Source: Epiperipatus broadwayi
Lineage: Eukaryota; Onychophora; Udeonychophora; Euonychophora; Peripatidae
Assembly (NCBI GenBank): GCA_028023455.1
Contig: JAQFVV010006274.1
Coordinates: forward strand, 4,836,001 to 4,900,000
DNA length: 64,000 bases
Direction of reading: 5' to 3'
In this document: in pieces, positions 35,470-47,083 of the stretch
Position numbering within the stretch: position 1 is the stretch's first letter
Layout of the letters: every line of letters starts with the position of its first letter
The notes under the pieces: model-generated
Seen by the model: the letters and a program-made list of their open reading frames with translations, nothing else
Database searches by the model: none
Told to the model about the DNA's origin: nothing
Made by a program: the position numbers and the translations under genes

Positions 35470-38290
35470 ATCCGGCCGACTAGCAAAGATGAGCAAAACA
35501 ATGAGACATCTATTAACAAATATACATAAGCATGGCTGTAATATGTGGAAGTGGAGGAAAAGGAATTCAAACTACTCAAATAAGTTAGACAATAAAATAT
35601 AGTTTAATATAATGATAAATTATTTATATATATTTATAAATTAATTATATACATCAGTGTGCGTGAATGAGCAAGCGGTAGATAATTACATAGTGTCATT
35701 CACGCTATTATTTCTCATATGCTCTTTATTAGCTAATAATATATTACAAATAAACACACATCTTTGGTGGGTCTAATTAAAATGCCAATCAGTTATTAGA
35801 AAGAAATTACATAAAATTGCTATTAACGCTTTGATTTACGGTTCTGAAACATGGTGACTAACGTATGATTTAGGAGAGCATTCTGGGATTCATTACAGAT
35901 ATAAATACAAACTATTTTCCTGCCATTATGGTCGTGAAGATACATAAAATACATTTGAAAAACATTTGATTATATTTAAATCTATGAAAAAATATTTAAT
36001 GAAAAATTATTTTAACAATAGTAAGACGAACACTTTATTTTCCCCAAGGCATATAGATACTCTTAGATATAGATTATGACAGTGAGATTGTATATGATTG
36101 AAATAAACTTAATTAATAAATAGAAGTAATTAGCATTTATATATATCTTTTAAGCAAAGCTTAATTTTAATATTAGAGCATTAAAACTGGGCCATGAAGC
36201 CAAAAAAATAATAATAATATGATAAAGTTTGCGGCGCTGACATAATAGCCTAAAAATAACTAAGAGGAAAAGGTTGTGTTTCTGGATGAAAAACGAAATC
36301 TCACACCCCCTTCTTGGGTAGTGCTTAGAGAAAAGTGGATAGGCATGGCATGACCCAGACTTTTGCTGGTATAACCGATGTGAGAGGCCTTTTATCTACG
36401 AAGTGTATATGCATAGCGTGTGCCAAACTTACGGGATCACTGCCAGAGGCATTTAATACGAAATAAATGTGGTTCCAGATAGCTCAACTATCTATGGAAC
36501 GAGAAAAAATCTATGGGTTCGAACTTGTCATAACCCCCAGATTAAGAAGCACATATATATACTCATAAAGATCGGCTATATGTCAGAAACGCAATATGAA
36601 TGATAAATGTCACTAACGACATTGAAAAGTTTTACTGCTTTAAAAATAAATGACCCTTGTTTGAATACTATAATTTATATAAATAATATGCTATGCCGCT
36701 ATAATATATAGAGAGAAATTTAGATTTCATTTACTAAAATATACTTGAAGATTTTATTTAGCAAAAGAAACATTAAGATTTAGATTTCAAATTAATAAAA
36801 TATACGTTAAGTTTTGATTTAGTAAAAGAAACATTAAGATTTTCCCCATCCCTTTTCTGCTATTTTTAAATAAATCAATCACACCTTCGTGATTTTTATA
36901 ATAACTGGAATATTTAAATACTATATTTGATATTTTAAGAGTATGAAAAATGAAGTAAGATTAGCAGTTATATAGGAAACAAATTATAAGTCACCCTTTC
37001 AGAATTTAATAAATAATTATAAAATAAATGTTTCAGAGCGTTAATTAGCTTGAGTTCTGGATTTTAAGAGTTAAACAAATCAATTTTTATATTAAAAACG
37101 AACCTAAAATGTTGATTCATAAAACAATCTGGCGAACATATTAGTTTACAATGCATTATATATGTATATTTAAAGGGGACGTTAATAACCTTTTCATGAA
37201 GGTTTAGTTAAAAATAACAGAAAAGATTTTTATAAATTAAGCTCGTCAGATTGTTTGAAATTGGCATATCAATAACAGATATATACATCAAATAATAAAT
37301 ACATATAAATAAATGACCGCACCAAAGTTAAAGAAAGTTAAGAGTATATGAGAGAGAATTAAATTTATATAAATTATTTAAGAGCAAATTACATGTTATT
37401 TATATATAAAAAAGACATATTAATTTAAAAGATAGAAAATTGAACGTTAGAATCTTGATAGCAGGATTTGAGATTAGTGAGGCTAGATTTATTTTCAAAT
37501 AGTAGCATAAAAGTTACCTTGCGCAAATTTAATAAGTCTATTTACAAAGTACGGCTCATGCATGGCAAATTGAGGATCCAAATGAATTCTTCTTAGTGAC
37601 AGCAAGTGTCTATTAGCATTTTTAAAGTTCTCCATCGGGTCTTTACTTCACTTGAGGGTAGCAGAATATTATCGCAGCGGAAAATGACCCACAAGGGTCA
37701 GAAAAAGCTTTTATTAGATCATTTTTAGATTTCAAAACAGCATAGTGTCTAGTAGCAATCACTTCTCTCAATAGTAGCTAATCTCATCCCTGCTTTAAAA
37801 ATCCAGCCATTATTTATACCCTTGCGCAGGTATTTCTGGAATGCTTATAATTAATTAGTTAGTTGTTTTTGAAAGATGCAATTGTAAGATAACGTCCAAA
37901 AATAAATTCAAATCTATTTCCAGATTAGAAATAGATTTGATAAAAAATGTTTATAACAAAAGAAAATAATTAATTACAATCCCATTTTATTTTAAGTAAA
38001 ACTTTAATTAAAAATACCTTCCCCAGATTAAAACAACATACCAATCCTTTAATTATTTTTGGACAATTAACAACACTCGCATCTTCCACATTGGATTTTA
38101 TAAAAAATATACAGTTTAAGAGAAAAACAAGCAATTTAAAAAGAAAAAGTTAAAAATGACATATAATAAATATTTAAAAACATCAATATTTAGTTAGTAA
38201 GTTTTGCTTCTATATATATATTTGAGTCGCATCTATAATACTTTAATAAAAAAGAACTAATAATTAATAAAAAGAATTAATAATAATTTT
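35470..38290. other. Segment between protease and gag, probably inserted
   Basis: No gag or protease sequence is recognised here. A tRNA-like patch lies at 36472-36530: gatagctcaac resembles an A box and gggttcgaac a B box, about 35 bp apart; pairing is poor, so it is a SINE or pseudo-tRNA candidate. (TA)-rich edges near 35625 and 38213 suggest a nested element, but I cannot define its ends. Confidence 0.4.
36721..36841 (+). repeat. 60-bp tandem duplication
   Basis: tagatttca... followed by aaaagaaacattaagat recurs with a 60-bp period at 36721-36780 and 36781-36841, with several substitutions. Not coding. Confidence 0.8.
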
Positions 38291-38329
38291 AAAACATGTT
38301 ATTGAAACATTACATTTTATAATTTAGGT

Positions 38330-40625
38330 GCGCATCTCAAATATATCACGACAAAAGGAGCGGGATGGGAAATAGGGATTTAAATATAGGTTAGTAGGTG
38401 GAAACATGAAGCACAATCTTAAGCTAAGATTGACTGCTTCAATATTAATTAATGGACAATTTTGTACAGCATACTTGGGCTCATCATCTTCCTCTGAACA
38501 TATTATGCTGGTCATTTGTTTAACTAAAATTTTATTTTTGTTCCTCGTTTTAAATATGGGTCTTTGAGGGGAGGAACTATTTCCGAAGACCCTTTTAAAT
38601 TTAATTTAGCTGTTGTTTTGGGTATATTTTTATTATAACCTTTTTTAATTTTGTTTGATATACTAGTAGATGCTATACTATTAATTTCTGAAATTGCTGT
38701 GTATTAGAACTTAGTTTAACCCTCTGCATTATTATCATTCTTCATTGTTTTACTTTGCGAATGATTAAAAATCTTGTTTTCTTTTTTTATAATTAATAGT
38801 AGTTACCTGAACATCTTTCTTTCTTTCAAAATACTTTTGATTAATATTTTGATTATTTGAGTCTATTATTTAAAAATCTATAATTTGTTCGATATTTTGC
38901 GCATTAGAAAATAATAAAGACTACGCAATTTCATAGGTAAGTTGTTTCACTATACGAAAAATTTGGATTTGACTAAAGTGATATATATCAAGGGTTTTCA
39001 ATTTTGATACTTCTCAAAAATTTAGTAAGAGTTTCACCTGGCATATTTTTCCTGAAGTATTTGATATAATAGTGATTCTTGACAATCATTATTCCAAAAA
39101 TTCTTTATCAATAATTTTTGATATTCTTTAAAAGTTTTAGGTATTTCCAATAATAATTCCCACCATGATAAAGCATCACCTTGTAAATGATTGTATGCTA
39201 CTATCAATTTTTCACCTTATATTAAATTACTATTTTCTGAAAAATATAAATTTAAACTCTTTAGATGCTCTATTGGATCTTCATTTGTAAACCCTTGGAA
39301 ATTTTTTAATTTTACAAATTGATTTATAGTATTAGATTGTAATGTGTGATTTGAATTGTTAAGATTTTCTTTTTGCAGACTTATAGATGTATGTTGATTG
39401 TGATGGTGTGCAAAGTCTACTATAGAATAACTAATATTATCATTATTATTATGTTCCCTTTGCATGTTTTCCATCTCAATTACCATTTCATCTTGATGTT
39501 CCTTTTTATTTGGCTCTTCCTTTATTTTATTAATAGTTTCTAATATTTGATTAAATTTATCTGAAGTAATATCTTCCTTAATATTGGATAATTTAATCTT
39601 TTTACAAGCTTGTGTATAATTTTCAATCATTATTTTTTTTTCTTTCTAAAATTTATCCTTCAAAATTTTTATTGTTTGATCTAGGTAATATTTTTATTTT
39701 CCAATTGATTAACTATATCCGACTGATTCTCTAATAATATTTCAATATTATCTTTATTTAATTTTAAATCTGTATCAATCAAACTTTGTTTCACATGTAA
39801 ACATTGAAAATCTTTTTCCATAGACTGAATTTTCTTTTCTTGGTTATTAATTTCTATATGGACATCTTTTATTTTCTCATCTATAACCTTTTCAATCTCT
39901 TCTTGGATTTTATATACTTCAATTTGGAGATGATTGTATACAGTTTTTATTTCTAAAAAATTGTTTTCTACTTTATTTTCTATCTTTGTTTCAAATTCAA
40001 AAATCTTTTTTGACATCTAAGATCTGTTTCCTCAATGGCCTTTTGAATGTCATTATTCATATTCATTTGTATTTGTGATACCTCATCCTTTAAATCTATT
40101 TTAATATTATCTAATTTTATTGATAATTCATTTGTAATATCTGCTTTCAAATTTTCCATCTTTGTATCTGTATTTGCAGACAAATCTATTTTCAGATTTT
40201 CCATCTCTCATATCCATCGTGGTATCAATATTTGTAGACAAATATAATTTCAGATTTTCCATCTTTGTATCCATCTTTTCCATCTTGGTATCCATTTTTG
40301 TAGACAAATCTACTTTCAAATTTTTCATTTCTGCTTTCATATTTGCATTTAAATTTTCCATCATTTGTTGCATCATTAACATCAACTGACTCAATGAGGG
40401 ACTACTATCACTGATTTTATTTTCTATAGGTTTGCCAATAATATCCATAGTTTCTAGAACATGGACATTCAATAGAGAAGTACCCTCAGACACACCTATA
40501 TTTATTTGTTCATTGATACTATTCATAGCATCATCGGCTATATTTGAACTAAGTACCTCAGTTTGCATTTCTATATTACTATCAGTATTAGAAGAAAATA
40601 TTTTATACTTACTTCTCATAATCAT
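38330..40625 (-). pseudogene. gag of the gypsy-type element, long coiled-coil N-terminal part, frameshifted
   Basis: It starts at the Met at 40625 and runs through frames 40625-40128, 40204-39980, 40016-39681 and 39630-39217. The N-terminal third is a coiled coil with repeated KMDTKMENLK-type units. Beyond an in-frame stop at 39214-39216 the reading continues with EKLIVAYNHLQGDALSWW and EIPKTFKEYQKLLIKNFW, the capsid-like core with the W-W/F-W pattern of Ty3/gypsy Gag. A further piece at about 38515 reads EDDEPKYAVQNCPLINIEA. Gag would form the particle that packages element RNA. At least three frameshifts and one stop inactivate it. No clear CCHC knuckle was found. Confidence 0.8.
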
Positions 40626-40979
40626 AAAACTAACTTTATTTTATTATAACTTTACTTATACGATAATATATCATTTATCATAGGATATTAATGCGATGCC
40701 TTTTTCTTTTCAAAGTATATATATATGTTCTTACTCTAATGCTTAATTTTAAAATTATATTTTTAAGCAAGTGAGCTATTTATTTAAATTTTAACTATTT
40801 AATTTTCAAAGTCTCCATTATTTTATTATTTACTACTTTACAATACATTATTTTACAATAAGTACTTAAATATATAAGATTATTATTAATAATATTTATC
40901 CCTTAAAGTTTTATATCGCTATACAAATAGTATAATGGTATGGAATCTATAATTCAGGACCTCACTTGGCTGCACAATA

Positions 40980-42917
40980 TGTAATGGTACACATCCTATC
41001 AACGAGATAAGTTAAGGCAGTCGCATCTTACTATAATCAGATTTAAGGTCTTCATATAGGATGCCATAAATGATGTGATTTAATTTTGATACAAAACTAT
41101 ATCTGTTCCAAAAAAATAATTTATTATTAATAAATTATTATATCTAAACCACATCAAATACTTTTTTTTTAAAAAAAAAAAAATATTTTTAAAGTTTTCC
41201 ATCTGTGCGATATATATATATATGTTAAACATAACTTTTTAATTTTGGCTTTTAGTTTTTAATAACTGATTTTATTTAAGATTATTTTCCCCATTATTTT
41301 AAAATAATGTAACGACATATGTATACCGTTACAATAAAAATTATTTATATATCTACTATCTTATATTTTAAATATATATTCTATTTATCCATGGTAGTTC
41401 TATTTTTTAATTTGTAACACTGCATGATTTTAAAATTTATATAAAATATATATATCTAAATGCTAAGACTACTATATTAAAACTATTTTATAATAATTAG
41501 ATTACACAAATAATAATGTAATTATTTGTATATAATGTTTTCATCTGTTAAAATGATTCTGTGTAATTATGATCATTAATTATAAAAAAATATATAAATA
41601 TATTTCATACCAATGTTAATCATTTATCCAACTATAATAAACAATTGTTTTTAGACTATTTGAATTAGTACAAACAAAGAAGGGTCATGTCATAAAAAAT
41701 AATAATAATATATAAATTAAAGAATAATTTAATTTCTTACTTTTAAGTTCACTCTATCCCTTTTATATTTATATATCTTTCCCATGTTAATATTTCTTAT
41801 TCTATATCTAAATTTTTATTAAATATATATAAAAAATATAATATCTTCTCTTCTTATTCATTTCTTTAATGAAATGAATTCAATGATAAAGGAAATGAGA
41901 TTAATGTTCACCAATTATAATTTTTAAAAATTAAATGGTATTTATAAAAGTTAATGCAATAGTCCTAGATGTTCCTGGAATTTGCGAATGAAAATCCTTC
42001 GAAGATACAATTCTTAATTCCTTAGTTGTTATACATTGAAGAAGATAATATGAGATCTCAAGTTGATGTTTAATTTCCTCCTTGTATATATATAGATAGC
42101 TTCTTTTATACACAGTTCTTTTATTAACAATTATAATTCCATTTAGAAGATATAGCTTATATATAATTTTAAAGGCAATTGGCAAAAGTTGTTATTCGCA
42201 TATATATATATATATATATATGACTAGATAAGTGCATTTTATATATCCTACAATAAAACTGGTGTTCTATTCACTTTTCATTTTTTTCTTATAATGTAAA
42301 GCTCATTAATTTAATTTACTTGAAGTTTTTATAAAAAAATTTTTAAAACAATCTTTATATTTAGAACTCCAATTAGAACGATCTTTATAGAACACGAAAA
42401 TATATTCAAATTAAGTAATTTTAGAGATTACGTTTCTTTAAGAAATATTACAAATTTCTTCTAATAAGCTTTCTTATTAAATCAATCAAAATATGGATTT
42501 TATCCTATACCCTGTTCTTTAAATTGAACATAGTATAAATCCTTGTGAGGATATTACTGAAAAGATAGGGATCTTTAATTTTCTCCTCAAGCAATTTGAT
42601 TTTTTTTCTCTATCTATTGTTGCATGAGCTTGCTAGAGCATATCATATTATATATTGTGATATTACAATTCTATATTAAACCATTAAGTTAATTTCATTC
42701 CCTTTAATTCGATAAATTGCATGAGAACTTAGAGATTATCACCTTGTCAATTGTCTCTATTAATGAATTAGTATTTCAACAATAATTTTTCATTTTAAAG
42801 AATGAAAAATACTAATTTACTATATATTATATTTATTTTCATAAATATAATAGAAATAAAAATATAATGTATACATATGTTGATTATATGTATGTGTGAG
42901 TAATGCATGCTGGTATA
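40980..42917 (-). repeat. 5' LTR of the gypsy-type element
   Basis: Length is 1,938 bp. It matches the 29650-33826 copy in three blocks: 40981-41150, 41338-41690 and 41700-42917. The 175 bp at 41161-41337 is absent from the other LTR at that place and contains a fragment ending in the tgtaacg...cgttaca hairpin. The outer edge abuts (TA)n. Confidence 0.75.
41210..41333 (+). mobile_element. Truncated end of the hairpin-terminated repeat, inside the 5' LTR
   Basis: tgtaacgacatatgtatacc followed by gttaca (41308-41333) repeats the terminal hairpin of 30488-30514 and 44742-44768. The preceding ~100 bp is A+T-rich and may be the family's last bases. It sits within the LTR insert that the other LTR lacks. 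Confidence 0.5.
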
Positions 42918-42928
42918 CTATATATATA

Positions 42929-44768
42929 TGACAACAAATTTGAAAAATAATTACAAAAAAAAATATTCTTAATGTTTCATTATTTATTTTTTTTAACTTT
43001 AATTTTAGAATGTTGAGCAGAGATAGGCTACCTAGATTACACACTTAAAAGATTTTCAAAACATTTAACTTCAGGCTAAAAGTTTGCAGCTAAACTAACA
43101 CTAGCTTCTTGATATGTAGATGCAATCAATGCAATATGAAGATGTTAGCATAAAACCATGCTGACAGGAATGTGCATCTGCAAAGTTATATTATTTAAAG
43201 GACACAATCCTCGTCCAGTAGAGGAATGTGCATCCAACTGCCGAAGGAATCACGTATATAAAATATCAAAGAGAAGGATTACGTATGAAGGGAGAGCAGA
43301 ACTTTTGCCGACTTATAGTCCCTATCCATAGACCTAAAGGAAATCAATATCGCAGGAAATATGTCTGCCTAAATTGTAACACAATGACTACACTTTTGGG
43401 TCATGCATTCAGTTGAGCACCTTGACCTGTATGCTAAACACGCTTCACATTCCATTCATATAAATATCTACATATCCCTACACCTGCATCGACACAACTA
43501 TGAACAAATAGTCTGAAATCAAAACCCCCTTAAACTAGCATACACTTAAATGAGTCTAAGCAGCCATCTATACCCAACTTAAATTTAAGCCAATTTAATG
43601 ATTTAGTTTATTCTTAAAAAAAAAAAAAAAAATTAAAGATATTTAACTTATTTTAAAATTACACATTGTATTTAACTTATTTTTACATCAAATAATATAT
43701 TTGAACTATTTTTAAAATCTAATAATGCACAAATAATGATACATATTCAATTTTATCTTTAAATTTATGTTTGCAATCGCAAACTCCTGCCCTATTACCA
43801 ACAGACTTTATACTAAGCATAAAAAAATATAATACATATTTTAAAAAGATTACATTTAACTTTTAGATAAGACTTAAAATTGCATAGTTTGTGAAAATAA
43901 AATTCAGATTTGATCAGGAGAAAAATTCTATTTAAAGGAAAATAAAATTCAGAGATTTTAAATTAAAGAAAGTTTATAGTTTATTTTTATCATTTATAAT
44001 TTATACTTTCCTTTCTCCGAGCTCGTTCCTTCGCGATGAAGATCTAAGTTTATGCAAGAGCCATTTCTTGCAGACGATGATGATTTATGAAGATTTACGG
44101 TGATTTATGAAGATGGTTCCAGCTGTTCAATCCTGGGATATGTGAAGATGAAAGCCGCCTTCAGCCGGCCGAACTGAGGAAAGCGTGATTAAACAGATTA
44201 CATTTTGGTGACAGCAATAACTCTCAAGTTTCTTTTTTTAACAACGACAAACAAATTCAAAAATTCTAATCCTATTTCTTTTGAATTTTTTCCTTTAATA
44301 GACCTGAAGCATCCTATCTAGGAATGCTCGGATCCATCTGACATATTTCATATATATATTTCAGTGATTCATTGGTTCTGTGGTTAAGTAGATTTTTCCT
44401 CTGTGGTCTGTGTATATATCTTGGGTGGAAAAAGCAAGTCTTGTTTCTATCTCTTGACTCATCTTTTCATCGTAATCTCTTTAATGATCATTTTGCCCTA
44501 AGGACCTGTTTGTAATTTTATTTTTGTTAAAAACTCTGTTATTTTTAAGATTAAAAGGTTTTTATTATTGTTTTATTTTAAGATTAGAATCTTTGCTTTG
44601 ATTCTATAAATTCTTTAAGCTTATTTTATTTTCAATATTTAAATGAAACATATTAATAAATTAATAACTCATTATTTATGCAATTTGAACATCTGTCTGT
44701 GCATAGATATCTATAAAAAAATTTAAATACCAAAATTTAAATGTAACGTATATGTATATCCTGTTACA
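42929..44768 (+). mobile_element. ~1.84-kb repeat with terminal hairpin, copy 2
   Basis: It runs from tgacaacaaatttgaaaaat to the hairpin tgtaacgtatatgtatatcc plus tgttaca (44742-44768). It is inverted relative to 30488-32374 and bordered on both sides by (TA)n. Shared landmarks include gacaggaatgtgcatctg, cgaactgagg/ggttcggctgg-type text and tttgccctaaggacctg. At 44197-44215 gattacattttggtgacagc resembles an LTR end plus primer-binding site. No conserved frame between copies; the 62-codon frame at 43228 is incidental. Confidence 0.7.
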
Positions 44769-44974
44769 ATATATATATATATATGGAAACACTAAAAATA
44801 TATATAAACTAACTAAAGAAAATATATAAAAAAAAACAAAATACAATTATTTGTCTATACAATTGTTTAAAATTTCAACCACAGGACTGATTATCTTCAA
44901 AAAATCATGATGCTATCCAACAACTGATATGAAAATAACTTAAAATTATTAACTTTCAGATAAGATTATAATAC
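44769..44974. other. (TA)n and short A+T-rich spacer
   Basis: (TA)n at 44769-44782, then an A+T-rich stretch leading into the tandem repeat. Confidence 0.5.
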
Positions 44975-45745
44975 AGAGTGCATACTAATAGCTCAAACAA
45001 GCTCTTAATTGATAAGGGCAGTAGGAGAAAATATTTAAAATCTCTATCCGAAATACTCTCATCCCCAGACCAATTGGTGAGGAGCTAGAAATGTTCAGAC
45101 ATTAGATCTAAAATATCAACTCAAACACAGCACTTATTTTATATGTATTATTCAAGTAGAAACTCTGAAGATTTCTGACATGAAAATGTCTTTTACTCCA
45201 GTTATCTAACTTAAATAGTTATATGGGACTGAACCCAATTGAGATCTACAATATATTAATAGCCTCAGCATAGCCAAAGCCTTAAAAGTAAAATTATAAT
45301 TATCAATAAAGCAAGTCATATATAATGTAACTTTGCTTTTATAAGCTTGTATTTACAAAAATGTAATACAGAAAGTGTACCAATAGCTCAAACAAGCTCT
45401 TAAATGATGTGTGGTAAGAGAAAATATTTAAAATCTCTATCCAAAATACTCTCACCCCGAGATCAATTGCTGACAAGTTAGAAATGTTCAGACACTAGAT
45501 ATAAAATATCAACTCAAGCACAACACTTATTTTATATCTATTATTCAAGTAGAAACTCTGAAGTTATCAGACATGAAAATGTCTTTTATTCCAGCTATCT
45601 AACTTAAATAGCTATATGGCACTGAACCAAATTCAGATCTACCATATATTAATAGCTTCAGCATAACCAAAGCCTTAAAGGTAAAATTATAATTATCAAT
45701 AAAGCAAGACATATATAAAGTGACATTGCTTTTATTGCTGTATTT
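44975..45745 (-). repeat. Two tandem ~394-bp units, diverged member of the 59.6-kb family
   Basis: caatagctcaaacaagctctt-type text recurs at about 44988 and 45382, and gagaaaatatttaaaatctc at about 45025 and 45418, a period of 393-394 bp. On the minus strand the order tatagctatttaagttagat, gacattttcatgtctga, atatctagtgtctgaac matches tatagctatttgagttggat, gacatgtacatgtctga, agatctagtgtctgaac in the array at 59.9-60.5 kb. Unit length and order agree, identity is moderate. Confidence 0.8.
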
Positions 45746-46079
45746 TCTGATGAAAACCAATCATTTGGTTAAATATTAACTAGCTATATAGACAAGTAAT
45801 GAAATTTGTTTTATATGTATAAATGTAGTTTGTGATTACTTTCATTCATTCAATTTGAAATGTTTTTGCTGATATTACAATTGTGATCAATTGTCACAAA
45901 TTATCTTTCTATATTGTTGCTGCTTAATATAAATATTAGTAATATATACGTAAAGAATACAAATAGAAGAAATGAAGCAAAAGTAGAAAATAATAATAAA
46001 AATAAAAACAAATATCAGATTAAAAAAAAAGATTAGATCTAATTATAGAACTTTGGTTTGCAAAATCTGTACTCAATAA
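45746..46079. other. A+T-rich spacer
   Basis: No recognised repeat or gene between the tandem units and the LTR-like repeat. Confidence 0.45.
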
Positions 46080-47083
46080 TGTAATGGTTAGAAACGTATA
46101 GTTCATCAACAAGACCCAAGGAGCAAACAAGTCATCAACCTGAAAGCAGTGGGATACTGGTATGCGTCACACAATGCGGATCAAAACACATTTGCCTAGA
46201 CCTCAGCAATATAAACCACATGATCAATGCTTCTGATGCTAGCATCTGTATCATTTTCCCTTTGAATCTGGAACATGGACTCTTAGAATAAAATATTTCC
46301 GTTAACAATAGTGGGAGGTTAATATTCTTAAAGGACTATCCGGTAAGAATGGATTCAGTTGTAATAAACAAAACATACTCTAGAATAACATATATGTAGT
46401 TTATTGATGAAACAATAATAACATTTCAATAATTAATATCATACAATAAAATCACAAATACAATCAATATCAAATCATTTAACCATATACTAGGTCATAT
46501 GACATCAGTGCATTTTCACACCCATTTGGCATTTATTTAAATGACTATATCCAAATGGAAATGCTCACCATACAGATTGGACCAGTGCCATCAGGGATGA
46601 GTGACCAACCACCGAAATACATTCAACCTAAACTGATGAGGAGCACTCAAATCCAGAACATGAAATCTGTAAGCCAAACAGGGTGATTTGAAAAAGGTGC
46701 AACTGTCATTTTAGAAATTTAAGTAATTGGAATAGAAAATGACAACAACTGTGGCATCGCCATTAAGGCACATACAACAGGCATCTATTATTCAGAAAGG
46801 AGAATTAGGTACTGGCTGATGGTGTTATATCACAAGTTCACATCAATCTGCACACTTATATACAGTGTTTGGTTTTGCGCTCATACCCCCAGACCATTAT
46901 ACATATAACAGGGGAATGAGAATCCGTTATTGTGTCACTGATGATTAAGGCTTGATCACAGATGACAGGAACATGCATCTGCCATTAACTAAAAGAAACA
47001 ATCCACTGGGATATGAGAGAAGAGATATACTCAACATTGAATGATACATACTGTAACAGTAGCCGGGCTCAAACCCTGTTACA
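46080..47083 (-). repeat. LTR-like repeat, ~1.0 kb, copy 1
   Basis: On the minus strand it begins tgtaacagggtttgagcccg and ends aaccattaca, i.e. TG...CA ends at 1,004 bp. Its left ~785 bp aligns closely with 63218-64000, e.g. atttggcatttatttaaatg and ggtactggctgatggt. No purine tract is evident beside its start, so it may be a solo LTR or the end of a rearranged element. It contains no credible gene. Confidence 0.65.

Larger units (their letters stand above)
29650..42917 (-). mobile_element. Ty3/gypsy-type LTR retrotransposon with both LTRs, most of pol missing
   Basis: Minus-strand order is: 5' LTR (40980-42917), gag (about 40625-38330), protease (35310-34825), purine tract (33839-33827), 3' LTR (33826-29650 with insertions). 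The LTRs begin tgtaccagcatac (copy 2 tataccagcatgc) and end ggtaccattac(a). Only about 1 kb lies between protease and purine tract, and I recognise no RT, RNase H or integrase, so the element cannot move unaided. A further segment between gag and protease (about 35.6-38.2 kb) looks foreign. The element is 13.3 kb as it stands, of which about 2.15 kb is nested insertion in the 3' LTR. The target duplication is masked by (TA)n. Confidence 0.75.

Noticed and set aside
36472-36530. Possible tRNA gene
   Set aside because: A and B boxes are present, but the acceptor, anticodon and T stems do not pair; a SINE-like relic is more likely.
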